Assembly: GCA_963802765.1 (NCBI GenBank) | Contig: CAWDJZ010000007.1 | Coordinates: 310,001 to 374,000 of the forward strand | Source of the DNA: Gaiellasilicea sp963802765 | GTDB lineage: Bacteria; Actinomycetota; Thermoleophilia; Gaiellales; Gaiellaceae | DNA length: 64,000 nucleotides | Direction of reading: 5' to 3' | Shown: in pieces, positions 32,047-39,773 of the stretch | Position numbering within the stretch: the stretch's first letter is position 1 | Layout of the letters: every line of letters begins with the position of its first letter | Notes under the pieces: generated by a model | Told to the model about the DNA's origin: nothing | The model's database searches: none | Seen by the model: the letters and a program-made list of their open reading frames with translations, nothing else | Made by a program: the position numbers and the translations under genes

Positions 32047-33783
32047 CTAGCGCACCTTTTCCTTGACCTGGGCCACCCACTTGAGGCTCTGCAGGTACGC
32101 GAGCGACTTCGGCCGGCGCAGCACCTCCGCCGTCCGAAGCGAGAGCAGGAACTCCTCCGGCCCTTCGAAGGCCCGCAGCCGGAGGACGCCGGTCCCCACG
32201 CCCTGGAGCACGTGCGCGTCGGACCCGGCGCCCGCCGGGAGCCCGTACTTGCGGGCGTAGCGGAGCGCTTCGTCGTTGTAGCCCTCGAAGAGAAGGCGCG
32301 CGTTGTACACCTCCAGCACGTCGATCTCGTGCAGATGGCGGTGTAGCGTCGCCGGGAACGGGATCGCGTGCATGCGGTCGAAGGGGTGGGGGAGATAGAC
32401 CACGCCGCCCTGCTCGCGGATCGCCGCGACGGTGTCGGCGAAGGTCATCCCACGCGGAATCTCCTCGTGCAGGAAGAGACCGATCACCTCGCCCTGGTCG
32501 TCTGTCTTCACCTCCTCGCCCGGGATCACGATCAGGTCGCGGCCCCGCGCCTTCTCGACAGCCTCGAGCGCTCCCCCGAAGACGTTGTGGTCGGTGACCG
32601 CGATCGCACCGAGGCCCTCCGCCTCGGCATAGTCGAGCAGCTCGTCGACGTCGATCGAGCAGTCGTGTGACCACGACGTGTGCATGTGCAGGTCGGCGAG
32701 GATCCAGGGCCGGTCCGCGAGCGGCTCGGCTTCAGCTCGGCGCACGCGCCTGCGGCCGCCGAGGGTGCGGTAGAGCTCGTCGAGCTCGCCCGCCACGACG
32801 GCGAAGCTCTGGCCCTCCGCGGCAGCTCGTCCCTCCACGCCGCGGCGGTCGCGCAGCGGCTTGTCCTCGGCGAGACGCGCGATGGCGGCGGCGGCGAGCT
32901 CGGGCTGCCCGAGGACCCCCGGAGGATCGGCGAGCGCTGCTGCGGCGGCGGCGGCCTCGAGGCGGAGCCGCGCGGAGCCAGTCGGGGCAGGCGCGACGAT
33001 CGCGGCCTCGGCGAGCACCGCGGCGCGCGCCGAAGGCGTGCGGCCGGAGCGAACGTGGACGCGGTCGCGCAGCGCGAGCGGAATCCCGGGACGGGTGGAG
33101 AGCGGCTTCGTCCGCAGCAGCACCGCCTCCCAGTCGGGCAGCTCCCGCAGCGAGCGGAGCGCGGCGCGGGCGACGGGGAGGGACTCGGAGTGGAGCTCGA
33201 TCACGACCAGCCGACGCTTCGCCGCTGGCGCATAGAGCTCGGTGTCGACTCCCGGCGAGACGACCCGGTAGTCGCCGGGAAAGCGCACGGCGGCTGCGTC
33301 GGCCACCGCAGGCGAGGTGGCGAGCAGCGCGTCGATGCGGGCCAGCAGCTTCTCCCGCAGCGCCCGCCGTGGCGGGTAGCCGAGCCGCTCGGTCGAGAAG
33401 AACGTCGCGACGCCGAGCGCCTGCGAGTCGCGCAGCGCGAGGTAGGAGATGCTCGGCAGGCCGGGCTCGAAGCCGTGCACGACGTCGAACCGGCCCTGGC
33501 GGAGGGCAAGGTGGAGGTTGGCGCGAACGCCGACCGGGACGCCGAGACTGGAGCGGCGCGAGACCGGGAGGGCCGCTCCGATCGCGATCACGTCAGCGTC
33601 GTCCTCGCCGCGGGCGAGCGCCCGCTGCCCGGCGACGAGGTCGGCGGTCCGGCTCGACGGTGCGAGCACGGTCACCGAATGCCCGAGCTTGCGCAGCTCC
33701 GCGGCGACCCCGGCAACGTGCTCGTTCACGTCGTGCGGCTGCGACCACGAAAACGGCGTGACGAGACAGATACGCAGGCTCAT
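32047..33783 (-). CDS. Glycosyltransferase (GT4-like) fused to a PHP phosphoesterase domain
   Basis: 578 residues. The N-terminal half (1-~330) starts MSLRICLVTPFSWSQPHDVNEH and has the GT-B fold features of family 4 glycosyltransferases (HVAGVAAELRKLGHSVTVLA, VVHGFEPGLPSISYLAL, VVSPGVDTELYAP), but its nucleotide-sugar half is reduced. The C-terminal half (~355-578) is a PHP metallophosphoesterase: DLHMHTSWSHDCSID, VTDHNVFGG, VIPGEEVKT, VYLPHPFDR and GAGSDAHVLQG give the full set of His/Asp/Glu metal ligands. Transfer of a sugar plus phosphate removal in one chain is inferred. An upstream GTG (33807) is an alternative start. First gene of a four-gene operon. Confidence 0.85.
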   Translation of the reverse strand: MSLRICLVTPFSWSQPHDVNEHVAGVAAELRKLGHSVTVLAPSSRTADLVAGQRALARGEDDADVIAIGAALPVSRRSSLGVPVGVRANLHLALRQGRFDVVHGFEPGLPSISYLALRDSQALGVATFFSTERLGYPPRRALREKLLARIDALLATSPAVADAAAVRFPGDYRVVSPGVDTELYAPAAKRRLVVIELHSESLPVARAALRSLRELPDWEAVLLRTKPLSTRPGIPLALRDRVHVRSGRTPSARAAVLAEAAIVAPAPTGSARLRLEAAAAAAALADPPGVLGQPELAAAAIARLAEDKPLRDRRGVEGRAAAEGQSFAVVAGELDELYRTLGGRRRVRRAEAEPLADRPWILADLHMHTSWSHDCSIDVDELLDYAEAEGLGAIAVTDHNVFGGALEAVEKARGRDLIVIPGEEVKTDDQGEVIGLFLHEEIPRGMTFADTVAAIREQGGVVYLPHPFDRMHAIPFPATLHRHLHEIDVLEVYNARLLFEGYNDEALRYARKYGLPAGAGSDAHVLQGVGTGVLRLRAFEGPEEFLLSLRTAEVLRRPKSLAYLQSLKWVAQVKEKVR

Positions 33784-33838
33784 CGAATCGAGTCTAGCCC
33801 TGTTCACCCCACCTCTTTCGTGCCGTTAGAGTCGCCGG

Positions 33839-34945
33839 ATGAAGATCCGCGCCGCTGTCCTGGAGGAGTTCGGAGCCCCGCTCGAGATCCAGGAGCTCGA
33901 CCTCGCCGAGCCGAAGGCGGGGGAGGTGCTCGTGCGGCTCGTGGCCTGCGGCGTCTGCCACACCGATCTCTTCACCGCCTCCGGCGCCGACCCGTCCGGC
34001 TATGCGCCGACCGTGCTCGGGCACGAGGGCGCGGGCGTCGTCGAGCGCGTGGGGGAGGGCGTCACGTCGCTGACCGAGGGCGACCACGTCGTCACGCTCT
34101 TCTCGCCGCAGTGCCGGGAGTGCGTCCACTGCCGCTCGACGCGCACGAACCTCTGTCTCGCGATCCGGGAGGAACAGGGCAAGGGCCACCTGCCCGACGG
34201 GACGACGCGGCTCTCGCGCGACGGCGAGCCGATTCGCCACTTCATGGGCACCTCGACGTTCGCTGAGTACACGGTCATGCCCGAGATCGCTCTCGCCCGC
34301 GTGAGCCGGGAGGCCCCGCTCGAAGGCGCGGCGCTGTTCGCCTGCGGGCTCTCGACCGGCCTCGGGGCTGCGATCAAGACCGCCGCGGTGGAGCCCGGCT
34401 CCACCTGCGCCGTCTTCGGCGCCGGCATGGTCGGGCTCGGCGCCGTCGCGGGCTGCCGGCTCCAGGGCGCCGAGCGGATCATCTGCATCGACCTCTCGGA
34501 GGAGCGGCTCGAGCTCGCGAAGGGCCAGGGCGCGACCGAGACGATGGTCGGCGGCCCCGACGTGGTCGAACGGATCGTCGAGTCCACCGGCGGCTTCGGC
34601 GCGGACTACACCTTCGAGGCGACCGGCAACGTCGCCGTCATGCGCCAGGCGGTCGAGGCGGCGCGGATGGGCTGGGGCCTCTGCACGGTCGCCGGTGTCG
34701 CCGGCAAGGGGGAGACGCTCGACGTCGTCCCGCGCTTCCTGATCACGGGGAGGCGGATCGCCGGCTCCTCGTTCGGGGGGATCAAGGGCCGCGACGAGGT
34801 GCCGCAGCTCGTCGAGCGGTGGCTCGCAGGCGAGATCGACGTCGACCCGTTCCTCTCGCACCGGCTCACGCTCGACGAGGTCAACCGCGGCTTCGAGTTG
34901 ATGGAGGCCCAGGACGGCATCCGCAGCGTGATCGCCTTCGGCTGA
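33839..34945 (+). CDS. Zinc-dependent alcohol dehydrogenase (MDR, class III-like)
   Basis: 368-residue medium-chain dehydrogenase. Catalytic zinc ligands: Cys in ACGVCHTDLF (~39), GHEGAGVV (~61) and Cys in LFACGLSTG (~169). Structural zinc Cys4: CRECVHCRSTRTNLC (~92-106). Rossmann motif VFGAGMVGLGAV (~195) followed by an Asp (CIDLSEER), so NAD is preferred. The layout is that of class III/mycothiol-type or NDMA-dependent alcohol dehydrogenases. It oxidises an alcohol or thiol adduct to aldehyde; the substrate is open. Divergent from the GT-PHP operon and followed by a cyclase gene. Confidence 0.93.
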   Translation: MKIRAAVLEEFGAPLEIQELDLAEPKAGEVLVRLVACGVCHTDLFTASGADPSGYAPTVLGHEGAGVVERVGEGVTSLTEGDHVVTLFSPQCRECVHCRSTRTNLCLAIREEQGKGHLPDGTTRLSRDGEPIRHFMGTSTFAEYTVMPEIALARVSREAPLEGAALFACGLSTGLGAAIKTAAVEPGSTCAVFGAGMVGLGAVAGCRLQGAERIICIDLSEERLELAKGQGATETMVGGPDVVERIVESTGGFGADYTFEATGNVAVMRQAVEAARMGWGLCTVAGVAGKGETLDVVPRFLITGRRIAGSSFGGIKGRDEVPQLVERWLAGEIDVDPFLSHRLTLDEVNRGFELMEAQDGIRSVIAFG

Positions 34946-35002
34946 CGCGGCGCGCGGCGTCGTTCGCTAGCGTCGTCGCGACGTCTCGCGAGAGGAGGAG
35001 CC

Positions 35003-35842
35003 ATGTGCTTGCCAGGCACCATCGAGACGGTTCGTGCGCGGGTCGAAGAGGAAGGCCTGCCGAAGCTCGACCGCAGGGCGGCGCTGCTCGGCGCCGCCGG
35101 CGCGGCGGTCGCGGCCGCGCTTCCGGGCCGCGCCCTCGGCGCGAAGCTGCCCACGAACCGGATCCAGGATCTGACCCACGAGTTCCGGGAGGGCTTTCCG
35201 GGCTTCCTCGGCGCTCCCAGCGTCCTCGACCGGCAGACGGCCGTTTCCATCCCCGTAAACGGGTTCTACGGCCAGATCTGGACGTTCTGGGAGCACAATT
35301 GCACCCATCTGGACGTCCCGGCCCACTTCATCACGGGCGGGCGTTTCTCCCCCGAGATGTCGCTCGACGAGCTCGTGCGGCCGCTCGTGGTAATCGACAT
35401 CTCGGCGCGCGCGGCCGCGAATGCGGACGCCGAGGTCCTCGTTTCCGACCTCGTCGACTTCGAGCACGGCAACGGGCGCATTCCCCGCGGCGCCGTCGCG
35501 GCGATGAACTCCGGCTGGGCTGCGCGCTCCGGCAGCGTCGCCGCGTACCGGAACGTCGGCGCCGACGGGCTGCAGCACTTCCCGGGCTTCTCCAAGGCGG
35601 CGGTCGAGTGGCTGCTGGAGGAGCGGGACATCGCCGGCATCGGCGTCGACACGCTCAGCCTCGATCCGGGCCGGTCGCAGACGTTCGACGCCCACGTCAC
35701 GGTGCTCGGCGCCGACCGGTACGGGATCGAGAACCTCGCGAACCTCGATCGCGTGCCGGAGCGCGGCGCCACGGTCATCGTCGGGCTGATTCCGTGGGAG
35801 CAGGGCTCGGGCGGTCCCGCGCGGGTCTTCGCCCGCTGGTAG
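35003..35842 (+). CDS. Cyclase-family hydrolase with Tat signal
   Basis: 279 residues. A twin-arginine signal (LDRRAALLGAAGAAVAAALPG, residues ~24-45) is preceded by an unusual ~22-residue N-terminal extension. The metal-binding signature WEHNCTHLDVPAHFITGG (HxxTHxDxPxHF) places it in the cyclase/kynurenine-formamidase-like family (PF04199), manganese or zinc hydrolases that open or close amide or ester rings. Later motifs ERDIAGIGVDTLSLDPG agree. Probably works outside the membrane. ATG 35003 with GAGGAGGAG upstream. It may share the transcript of the dehydrogenase (57-bp gap). Confidence 0.88.
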   Translation: MCLPGTIETVRARVEEEGLPKLDRRAALLGAAGAAVAAALPGRALGAKLPTNRIQDLTHEFREGFPGFLGAPSVLDRQTAVSIPVNGFYGQIWTFWEHNCTHLDVPAHFITGGRFSPEMSLDELVRPLVVIDISARAAANADAEVLVSDLVDFEHGNGRIPRGAVAAMNSGWAARSGSVAAYRNVGADGLQHFPGFSKAAVEWLLEERDIAGIGVDTLSLDPGRSQTFDAHVTVLGADRYGIENLANLDRVPERGATVIVGLIPWEQGSGGPARVFARW

Positions 35843-35858
35843 TCCGCGTCGTCGTCGT

Positions 35859-35885
35859 CGGGCGCCGGCGCTCGGCCGGCGCCCG
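35859..35885. terminator. Bidirectional GC hairpin between cyclase and acetyltransferase genes
   Basis: Perfect 11-bp stem (CGGGCGCCGGC / GCCGGCGCCCG) with a 5-base loop between two convergent genes. No U-run on either strand. Confidence 0.5.
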
Positions 35886-35899
35886 AACGGCGCTGTGAA

Positions 35900-36700
35900 T
35901 CAGAGCTCGAGCAGCATCTCGTGCTGGCGCCACGCCTGCGTTCCGCCCAGCGAGGCGATCGCCACGTTGAACGGATCGCCGCTCGGCCCGTTCATCCAGT
36001 GCAGCGAGGTCGCCTGCTCGGGGAGGGCGAGGAGTAGGTCGCGCGCGGCGTCGTCGCTCGCCGCGACGCCCTGCAGCAGCGAGGCCCGCTCACCGCTGCG
36101 CCGGAAGAGCATGGCGCCGTGCTCGCTCTCGAGCGCCTCGACGTCGTCCAGGTTCGCGACCGTCTCGTCCGCGCGCTGCCACGGCTCTCGCCACGTGCGC
36201 TCCGCTCGGATGCGCGCCTGCGCCCGAGCGGCCGGGACCGGGGAAGCCTTGTGTCTCTGAAACACAAGCTGCCCCAGCGTCCACCCTTCGAGGTCGCGCA
36301 CAGTCCGGAAGCCGAGCTTCTCGTAGAGTCGGATCGCCGGCTCGTTCTGGACGAGCACCTCGAGCCAGACCTCCCGCAGGCCGAGCCGCGCCGCCTCCTC
36401 GAGGACGTTGCGCATGAGCGCCTTGCCGACGCCCGTGCCGCGCTGCGGAGCGGTCACGCCGATGCCGGCGATCCAGCCGCGGTCACCCCGGACCGCGAGC
36501 TTGCAGATGCCGGCCGGCTCGCCGTCGACGAGCGCGACGCGCGACGCGTCGAGGTCGTCGTCCCACGTCGTCGACATGAAACGGAAGGCCGCCTCGTCGA
36601 GCGCGAACGGCGTGAAGTAGCCCTCGTAGGCGGCGTTGAAGATCTCGGCGAGCTCGGCGTACGACCAACGTGAGGCGGGCTCGAGCGCGACGGTCACCAT
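35900..36700 (-). CDS. GNAT-family N-acetyltransferase (two-domain)
   Basis: 266 residues. The first GNAT domain (1-~150) has the acetyl-CoA motif A GIGVTAPQRGTGVGKALM (V-x-P-x-x-RGxG-x-G) and motif B EVLVQNEPAIRLYEKLGFRTV. The second part (~170-266) looks like a degenerate partner domain that lacks the CoA-binding loop. Acyl acceptor unknown. ATG 36700 lies only 24 bp after the inositol-phosphate synthase stop on the same strand, so it is the last gene of the inositol-lipid transcript. Confidence 0.87.
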   Translation of the reverse strand: MVTVALEPASRWSYAELAEIFNAAYEGYFTPFALDEAAFRFMSTTWDDDLDASRVALVDGEPAGICKLAVRGDRGWIAGIGVTAPQRGTGVGKALMRNVLEEAARLGLREVWLEVLVQNEPAIRLYEKLGFRTVRDLEGWTLGQLVFQRHKASPVPAARAQARIRAERTWREPWQRADETVANLDDVEALESEHGAMLFRRSGERASLLQGVAASDDAARDLLLALPEQATSLHWMNGPSGDPFNVAIASLGGTQAWRQHEMLLEL

Positions 36701-36723
36701 CGCGCCCGAGCCTATCCACCCTT

Positions 36724-38178
36724 CTATGCGGTGGCCGGAGCCTTCGCCCGCTTGAGCGCGTTCTGGGCGATGAAGCGCTCGGTCGCGTCGTAGGCCTCGT
36801 CGTCCACGATCTGCTTCGGCGGCGACTTCATCAGGTAGCTCGAGGGACCCTCGAGCGCGCCCGCGACACCGTTGTTGAGTGCCAGCTTGGCGAGGCGGAC
36901 AGCGTCGATCACGATCCCGGCCGAGTTGGGCGAGTCCCACACCTCGAGCTTCAGCTCGACGTTCAGAGGCACGTCGCCGAACGAGGAGCCCTCCATCCGG
37001 ATGTAGGCCCACTTGCGATCGGTCAGCCACGGCACGTAGTCCGACGGGCCGACGTGGACATTGCCGTCGCCGAGGTCGTAGTCGAGCATCGACGTGACCG
37101 CGTTCGTCTTCGAGATCTTCTTCGACTCGAGGCGGTCGCGCTCGAGCATGTTGAGGAAGTCGGAGTTGCCGCCGACGTTCAGCTGCATCGTCTTGTCGAG
37201 CTTGACGCCGCGTTCGCGGAAGAGGCTCGTGAGCACGCGGTGGGTGATGGTCGCGCCGACCTGCGACTTGATGTCGTCGCCGATGATCGGCAGGCCCTTC
37301 TCCTCGAAGCGCTTCTGCCAGTAGTTCTCGCGCGCAATGAAGACGGGCATGCAGTTGACGAGCGCGACGCCGGCCTCGAGGCACTGCTCGGCATACCACT
37401 TGGCCGCGGCCTCGGAGCCGACCGGCAGGTAGCTGACGACGACGTCGGTCTGCGTCTCGCGGAGGATCCCGACGATGTCGTCGGTCTCGCCGGGCGCTTT
37501 CGTGACGATCTCGGAGAGGTACTTGCCGATCCCGTCGTGGGTCATGCCGCGGTTGACCTTGATGCCCGTCTTCGGCACGTCGGCGAACTTGATCGTGTCG
37601 TTCGGGTGCGCCCAGATCGCGTCGGCGAGGTCCTTGCCGACCTTCTCCGCGGTCACGTCGAACGCGGCCGTGAACTCGATGTCGCGGACGTGATAGCCCC
37701 CGAGGTTCACGTGCATGAGGCCCGGGACGAACTGGTCGTCCGGCGCGTCCTTGTAGTAGTGCACGCCCTGCAGGAGCGAGTTCGCGCAGTTGCCGACGCC
37801 GACGATCGCGACTCGCACCGTGTCCGAGGTGCGAGTGCGGCCGTTCGTCGAGGCGGTCGAAGCCATGGGGGTGTCCTTTCGATTGGAGGCGAAGGGGATC
37901 TCGAGCTCCTCGGAGAGCGTGAGGAGCACGAGGTCGTTGACGTTGCTGCCCCGGCGGCGGGCGGCGGCCTTGAGCTCGCGGCGGAGCTCCGGCGGCATGC
38001 GCAGGACGACCGCGCCGGCCGCGCCGGGGATCGCCTTGCGGCGGCGGCCGCTGGGGGAGAAGGGAACGCCGAACCGCTGCGAGAGCAGGGCGACAGCGAC
38101 GTCGTTGAGGTTCGACTCGCGCCGCGCGACCTCGCGGATGAGCGCGCGTTTGAGCGAGCCGGGCATCCGGACGAGCAC
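36724..38178 (-). CDS. ino1: Inositol-1-phosphate synthase with in-frame N-terminal tandem RHH domains
   Basis: Residues ~105-484 are a complete mycobacterial-type Ino1: VRVAIVGVGNCANSLLQG (NAD), VSYLPVGSEAAAKWYAE, GDDIKSQVGATITHRVL, LNVGGNSDFLNMLERDRL and WDSPNSAGIVIDAVRLAK. It converts glucose-6-phosphate to inositol-1-phosphate with NAD. The same frame continues upstream without a stop into two ribbon-helix-helix units: VLVRMPGSLKRALI...NLNDVAVALL and VVLRMPPELRRELK...NVNDLVLLTL. GTG 38178 is the proposed start. ATG 37866 has its own AAAGGA, so a 380-residue enzyme and a fused 484-residue form could both be made. A tandem operator lies upstream. Confidence 0.9.
   Translation of the reverse strand: MLVRMPGSLKRALIREVARRESNLNDVAVALLSQRFGVPFSPSGRRRKAIPGAAGAVVLRMPPELRRELKAAARRRGSNVNDLVLLTLSEELEIPFASNRKDTPMASTASTNGRTRTSDTVRVAIVGVGNCANSLLQGVHYYKDAPDDQFVPGLMHVNLGGYHVRDIEFTAAFDVTAEKVGKDLADAIWAHPNDTIKFADVPKTGIKVNRGMTHDGIGKYLSEIVTKAPGETDDIVGILRETQTDVVVSYLPVGSEAAAKWYAEQCLEAGVALVNCMPVFIARENYWQKRFEEKGLPIIGDDIKSQVGATITHRVLTSLFRERGVKLDKTMQLNVGGNSDFLNMLERDRLESKKISKTNAVTSMLDYDLGDGNVHVGPSDYVPWLTDRKWAYIRMEGSSFGDVPLNVELKLEVWDSPNSAGIVIDAVRLAKLALNNGVAGALEGPSSYLMKSPPKQIVDDEAYDATERFIAQNALKRAKAPATA
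37864..37876 (-). promoter_or_regulatory. Internal ribosome binding site and ATG of the Ino1 enzyme part
   Basis: On the minus strand AAAGGA is followed, 6 bases later, by ATG 37866, which starts MASTASTNGR, a normal Ino1 N-terminus. It lies inside the longer RHH-Ino1 frame, so internal initiation could yield the enzyme without the DNA-binding domains. Confidence 0.6.
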
Positions 38179-38200
38179 GCTCGTCCGCTCTCTATGAGAA

Positions 38201-38225
38201 GTGCTAGCAGCCAAACTGCTAGCAC
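38201..38225. promoter_or_regulatory. Tandem palindromic operator upstream of RHH-ino1
   Basis: Two copies of the 8-bp palindrome TGCTAGCA (38202-38209 and 38217-38224), 15 bp apart, form a larger inverted repeat with perfect 10-bp arms (GTGCTAGCAG / CTGCTAGCAC) and a 5-base centre. A minus-strand -10 candidate TATAGT (38229-38224) overlaps its edge. Paired short palindromes are typical of ribbon-helix-helix repressors, so autoregulation by the adjacent RHH domains is likely. Confidence 0.65.
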
Positions 38226-38255
38226 TATAGACGAGACGAACGCGTGCTGTGCGGG

Positions 38256-38867
38256 CTAGGGACGCGTCTGAAGCTCGCGGCGGACGTGCAGGATCCGCTG
38301 CAGCACGGTGAACCAGGCGGTCAGCGCGAGCACGCCGATCGCCCACGGCAGGACGCCCCACGGGGCGAGCGCCAGCCCGACGGAGATGACCACCACGCGC
38401 TCGGCGCGCGAGCCGATCCCGACGTCAGCCTTGATCCCCAGCCCTTCCGCCTTCGCGCGCGCGTACGGGACGAGGAAGGAGCCACCGATCGCGGCCATCG
38501 CGAGCGCCAGCGCGAGCTCCTTGCCGTCGCGCATGAAGACGAGCCCGATCGCGCCGAGCATCAGCCCCTCCCCGACGCGGTCGAGCGTCGAGTCGAGGAA
38601 CCCTCCGAACGGCGTCTGCTTGCCGCCGGCCCGGGCGAGGGCGCCGTCGAGGATGTCGAGGATCGAGCCGACGACGAACGCGAGCCCGCCGAAGAAGTAG
38701 AACCACTCGGTCCGATACTCGAAATAGACGAGCACCGCGCCGACCGCGCAGAGCGTCACGCCCGCCGCGGTGAGCATGTTCGGCGTGACGCGCGTGCGGG
38801 CGAGCCCGGTGATCGAGCGCGCGGCCATCCCGCGCGCTCCGGCGGTGTACGCCTCTTTGAGGCTCAT
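38256..38867 (-). CDS. CDP-alcohol phosphatidyltransferase (probable phosphatidylinositol-phosphate synthase)
   Basis: 203 residues, about six transmembrane helices. The catalytic CDP-alcohol motif is complete: DGALARAGGKQTPFGGFLDSTLDR region, i.e. D-G-x2-A-R-x8-G-x3-D-x3-D (residues ~67-90). In Actinobacteria such enzymes join CDP-diacylglycerol to inositol-1-phosphate. Here the next gene makes exactly that acceptor, so a phosphatidylinositol-phosphate synthase is the best guess; glycerol-phosphate as acceptor is the alternative. ATG 38867 overlaps the PAP2 stop (ATGA). Confidence 0.85.
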   Translation of the reverse strand: MSLKEAYTAGARGMAARSITGLARTRVTPNMLTAAGVTLCAVGAVLVYFEYRTEWFYFFGGLAFVVGSILDILDGALARAGGKQTPFGGFLDSTLDRVGEGLMLGAIGLVFMRDGKELALALAMAAIGGSFLVPYARAKAEGLGIKADVGIGSRAERVVVISVGLALAPWGVLPWAIGVLALTAWFTVLQRILHVRRELQTRP

Positions 38868-39610
38868 GCGTGGCGGGGCTGGAAGCGGCGCCAGGGGCGG
38901 TAGACGATCGCTCCGGCGACCGCGGCCACGAGGATGCCCGCGGCGATGTCGAGCCAGAAGTGGTTGCCGGTCGCCATCACGGCGAACCAGACCCATGGTG
39001 CCCACGCGAGCCAGAGGGCCTTCGCCCACCAGCGCCGCACGACCGTCGCCATCACGACGCTGACGATCAGCGCGTCGAGTGCATGCAGGCTCGGCATCGC
39101 CGCGTACGGGTTCGAGGAGAAGGCGACGAAGGTCGAGGAGTGGTTGACGGTCGAGTGCGCCGCGAGCGTGTCGACGAACCCGGCCTCGGGGAACATCCGC
39201 GGCGGGGCGGTGGGCACGAGGACGTAGCCCACCAGCCCGATCAGGTTCCCGATGATGAGCGTGTTCCGGAACGCGTAGAAGCGCTCATGGGCCTTGAAGT
39301 ACACCCAGACGAGCGCGATCCCCACGACCGCGAACTGGGAGAGCCAGTAGGTCACCGAGGTCGCCTGGACCAGGAAGCCGGAGCTCTCGACCGCCGTCTG
39401 CAGCGTGAGCTCGACCATCGAGTGGAGGCGGCGCTGGAAGTCGATGATCCACTCGCCGTTGGCGAACGCCGTTGCGACACCGCCGCGATCGGCGAGCCCG
39501 CGTGCCGCCTGGTAGGCGACGTAGAACCCGAGCCAGAACGCGAGCTGCAGCGCGAGGTGGGCCCAGCCGCGCGGAAGGCGGCGGTCGGCCGCTGCGACGA
39601 AAGCGGTCAT
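38864..39610 (-). CDS. PAP2-superfamily phosphatase/inositolphosphotransferase-like
   Basis: 248 residues, about six transmembrane helices. Conserved PAP2 elements: TAPPRMFPEAGFVDTL, the first catalytic segment YAAMPSLHALDALIV (PSLH) and GNHFWLDIAAGILVAA (H-x3-D). The spacing and GFVDTL element match the PAP2_3/Aur1-like subgroup, which acts on inositol-phospholipids. Removing the phosphate from phosphatidylinositol phosphate to give phosphatidylinositol is an attractive role, inferred from its coupling (4-bp overlap) to the CDP-alcohol transferase and to ino1. First gene of the module. Confidence 0.85.
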   Translation of the reverse strand: MTAFVAAADRRLPRGWAHLALQLAFWLGFYVAYQAARGLADRGGVATAFANGEWIIDFQRRLHSMVELTLQTAVESSGFLVQATSVTYWLSQFAVVGIALVWVYFKAHERFYAFRNTLIIGNLIGLVGYVLVPTAPPRMFPEAGFVDTLAAHSTVNHSSTFVAFSSNPYAAMPSLHALDALIVSVVMATVVRRWWAKALWLAWAPWVWFAVMATGNHFWLDIAAGILVAAVAGAIVYRPWRRFQPRHA

Positions 39611-39675
39611 GAGGGGTCGATTCTATCCGGCCGGGTGGGCGGCCTCGTCGCCCGCGCCGTCCTGGGACAAGGAAC

Positions 39676-39704
39676 TTGCGTCCAGTTGGTTGGAGGCGTA
39701 CTCT
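39676..39704 (+). promoter_or_regulatory. Promoter with TGTCCA/TGGACA-type operator before the molybdenum hydroxylase
   Basis: TTGCGT (39676-39681), 17-bp spacer and TACTCT (39699-39704), 70 bp before the 2Fe-2S subunit start. The spacer region contains CGTCCAGTTGGTTGGAGG (39679-39696), related to the perfect palindrome at 45195-45212 and to the site at 44356-44373. The downstream block CGTACTCTCAG also resembles CGTAATCTCCAG after the second site. Confidence 0.5.
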
Positions 39705-39773
39705 CAGTCAAAGCGCCGCCCGCCGCAGTCGGCGCGTCTCGGCGACGCCATCACGTATCCGTCAGGAGGCTCT

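Noticed and set aside
29752..32346. 864-codon open frame on the plus strand
   Set aside because: Lies opposite three well-supported genes (DUF429, presenilin-like, UDG-like); Arg/Glu-rich low-complexity sequence with no motif.
37867..38178. Tandem RHH domains as a HicB-type antitoxin
   Set aside because: No HicA-like or other toxin gene is next to it, and the frame is continuous with ino1.
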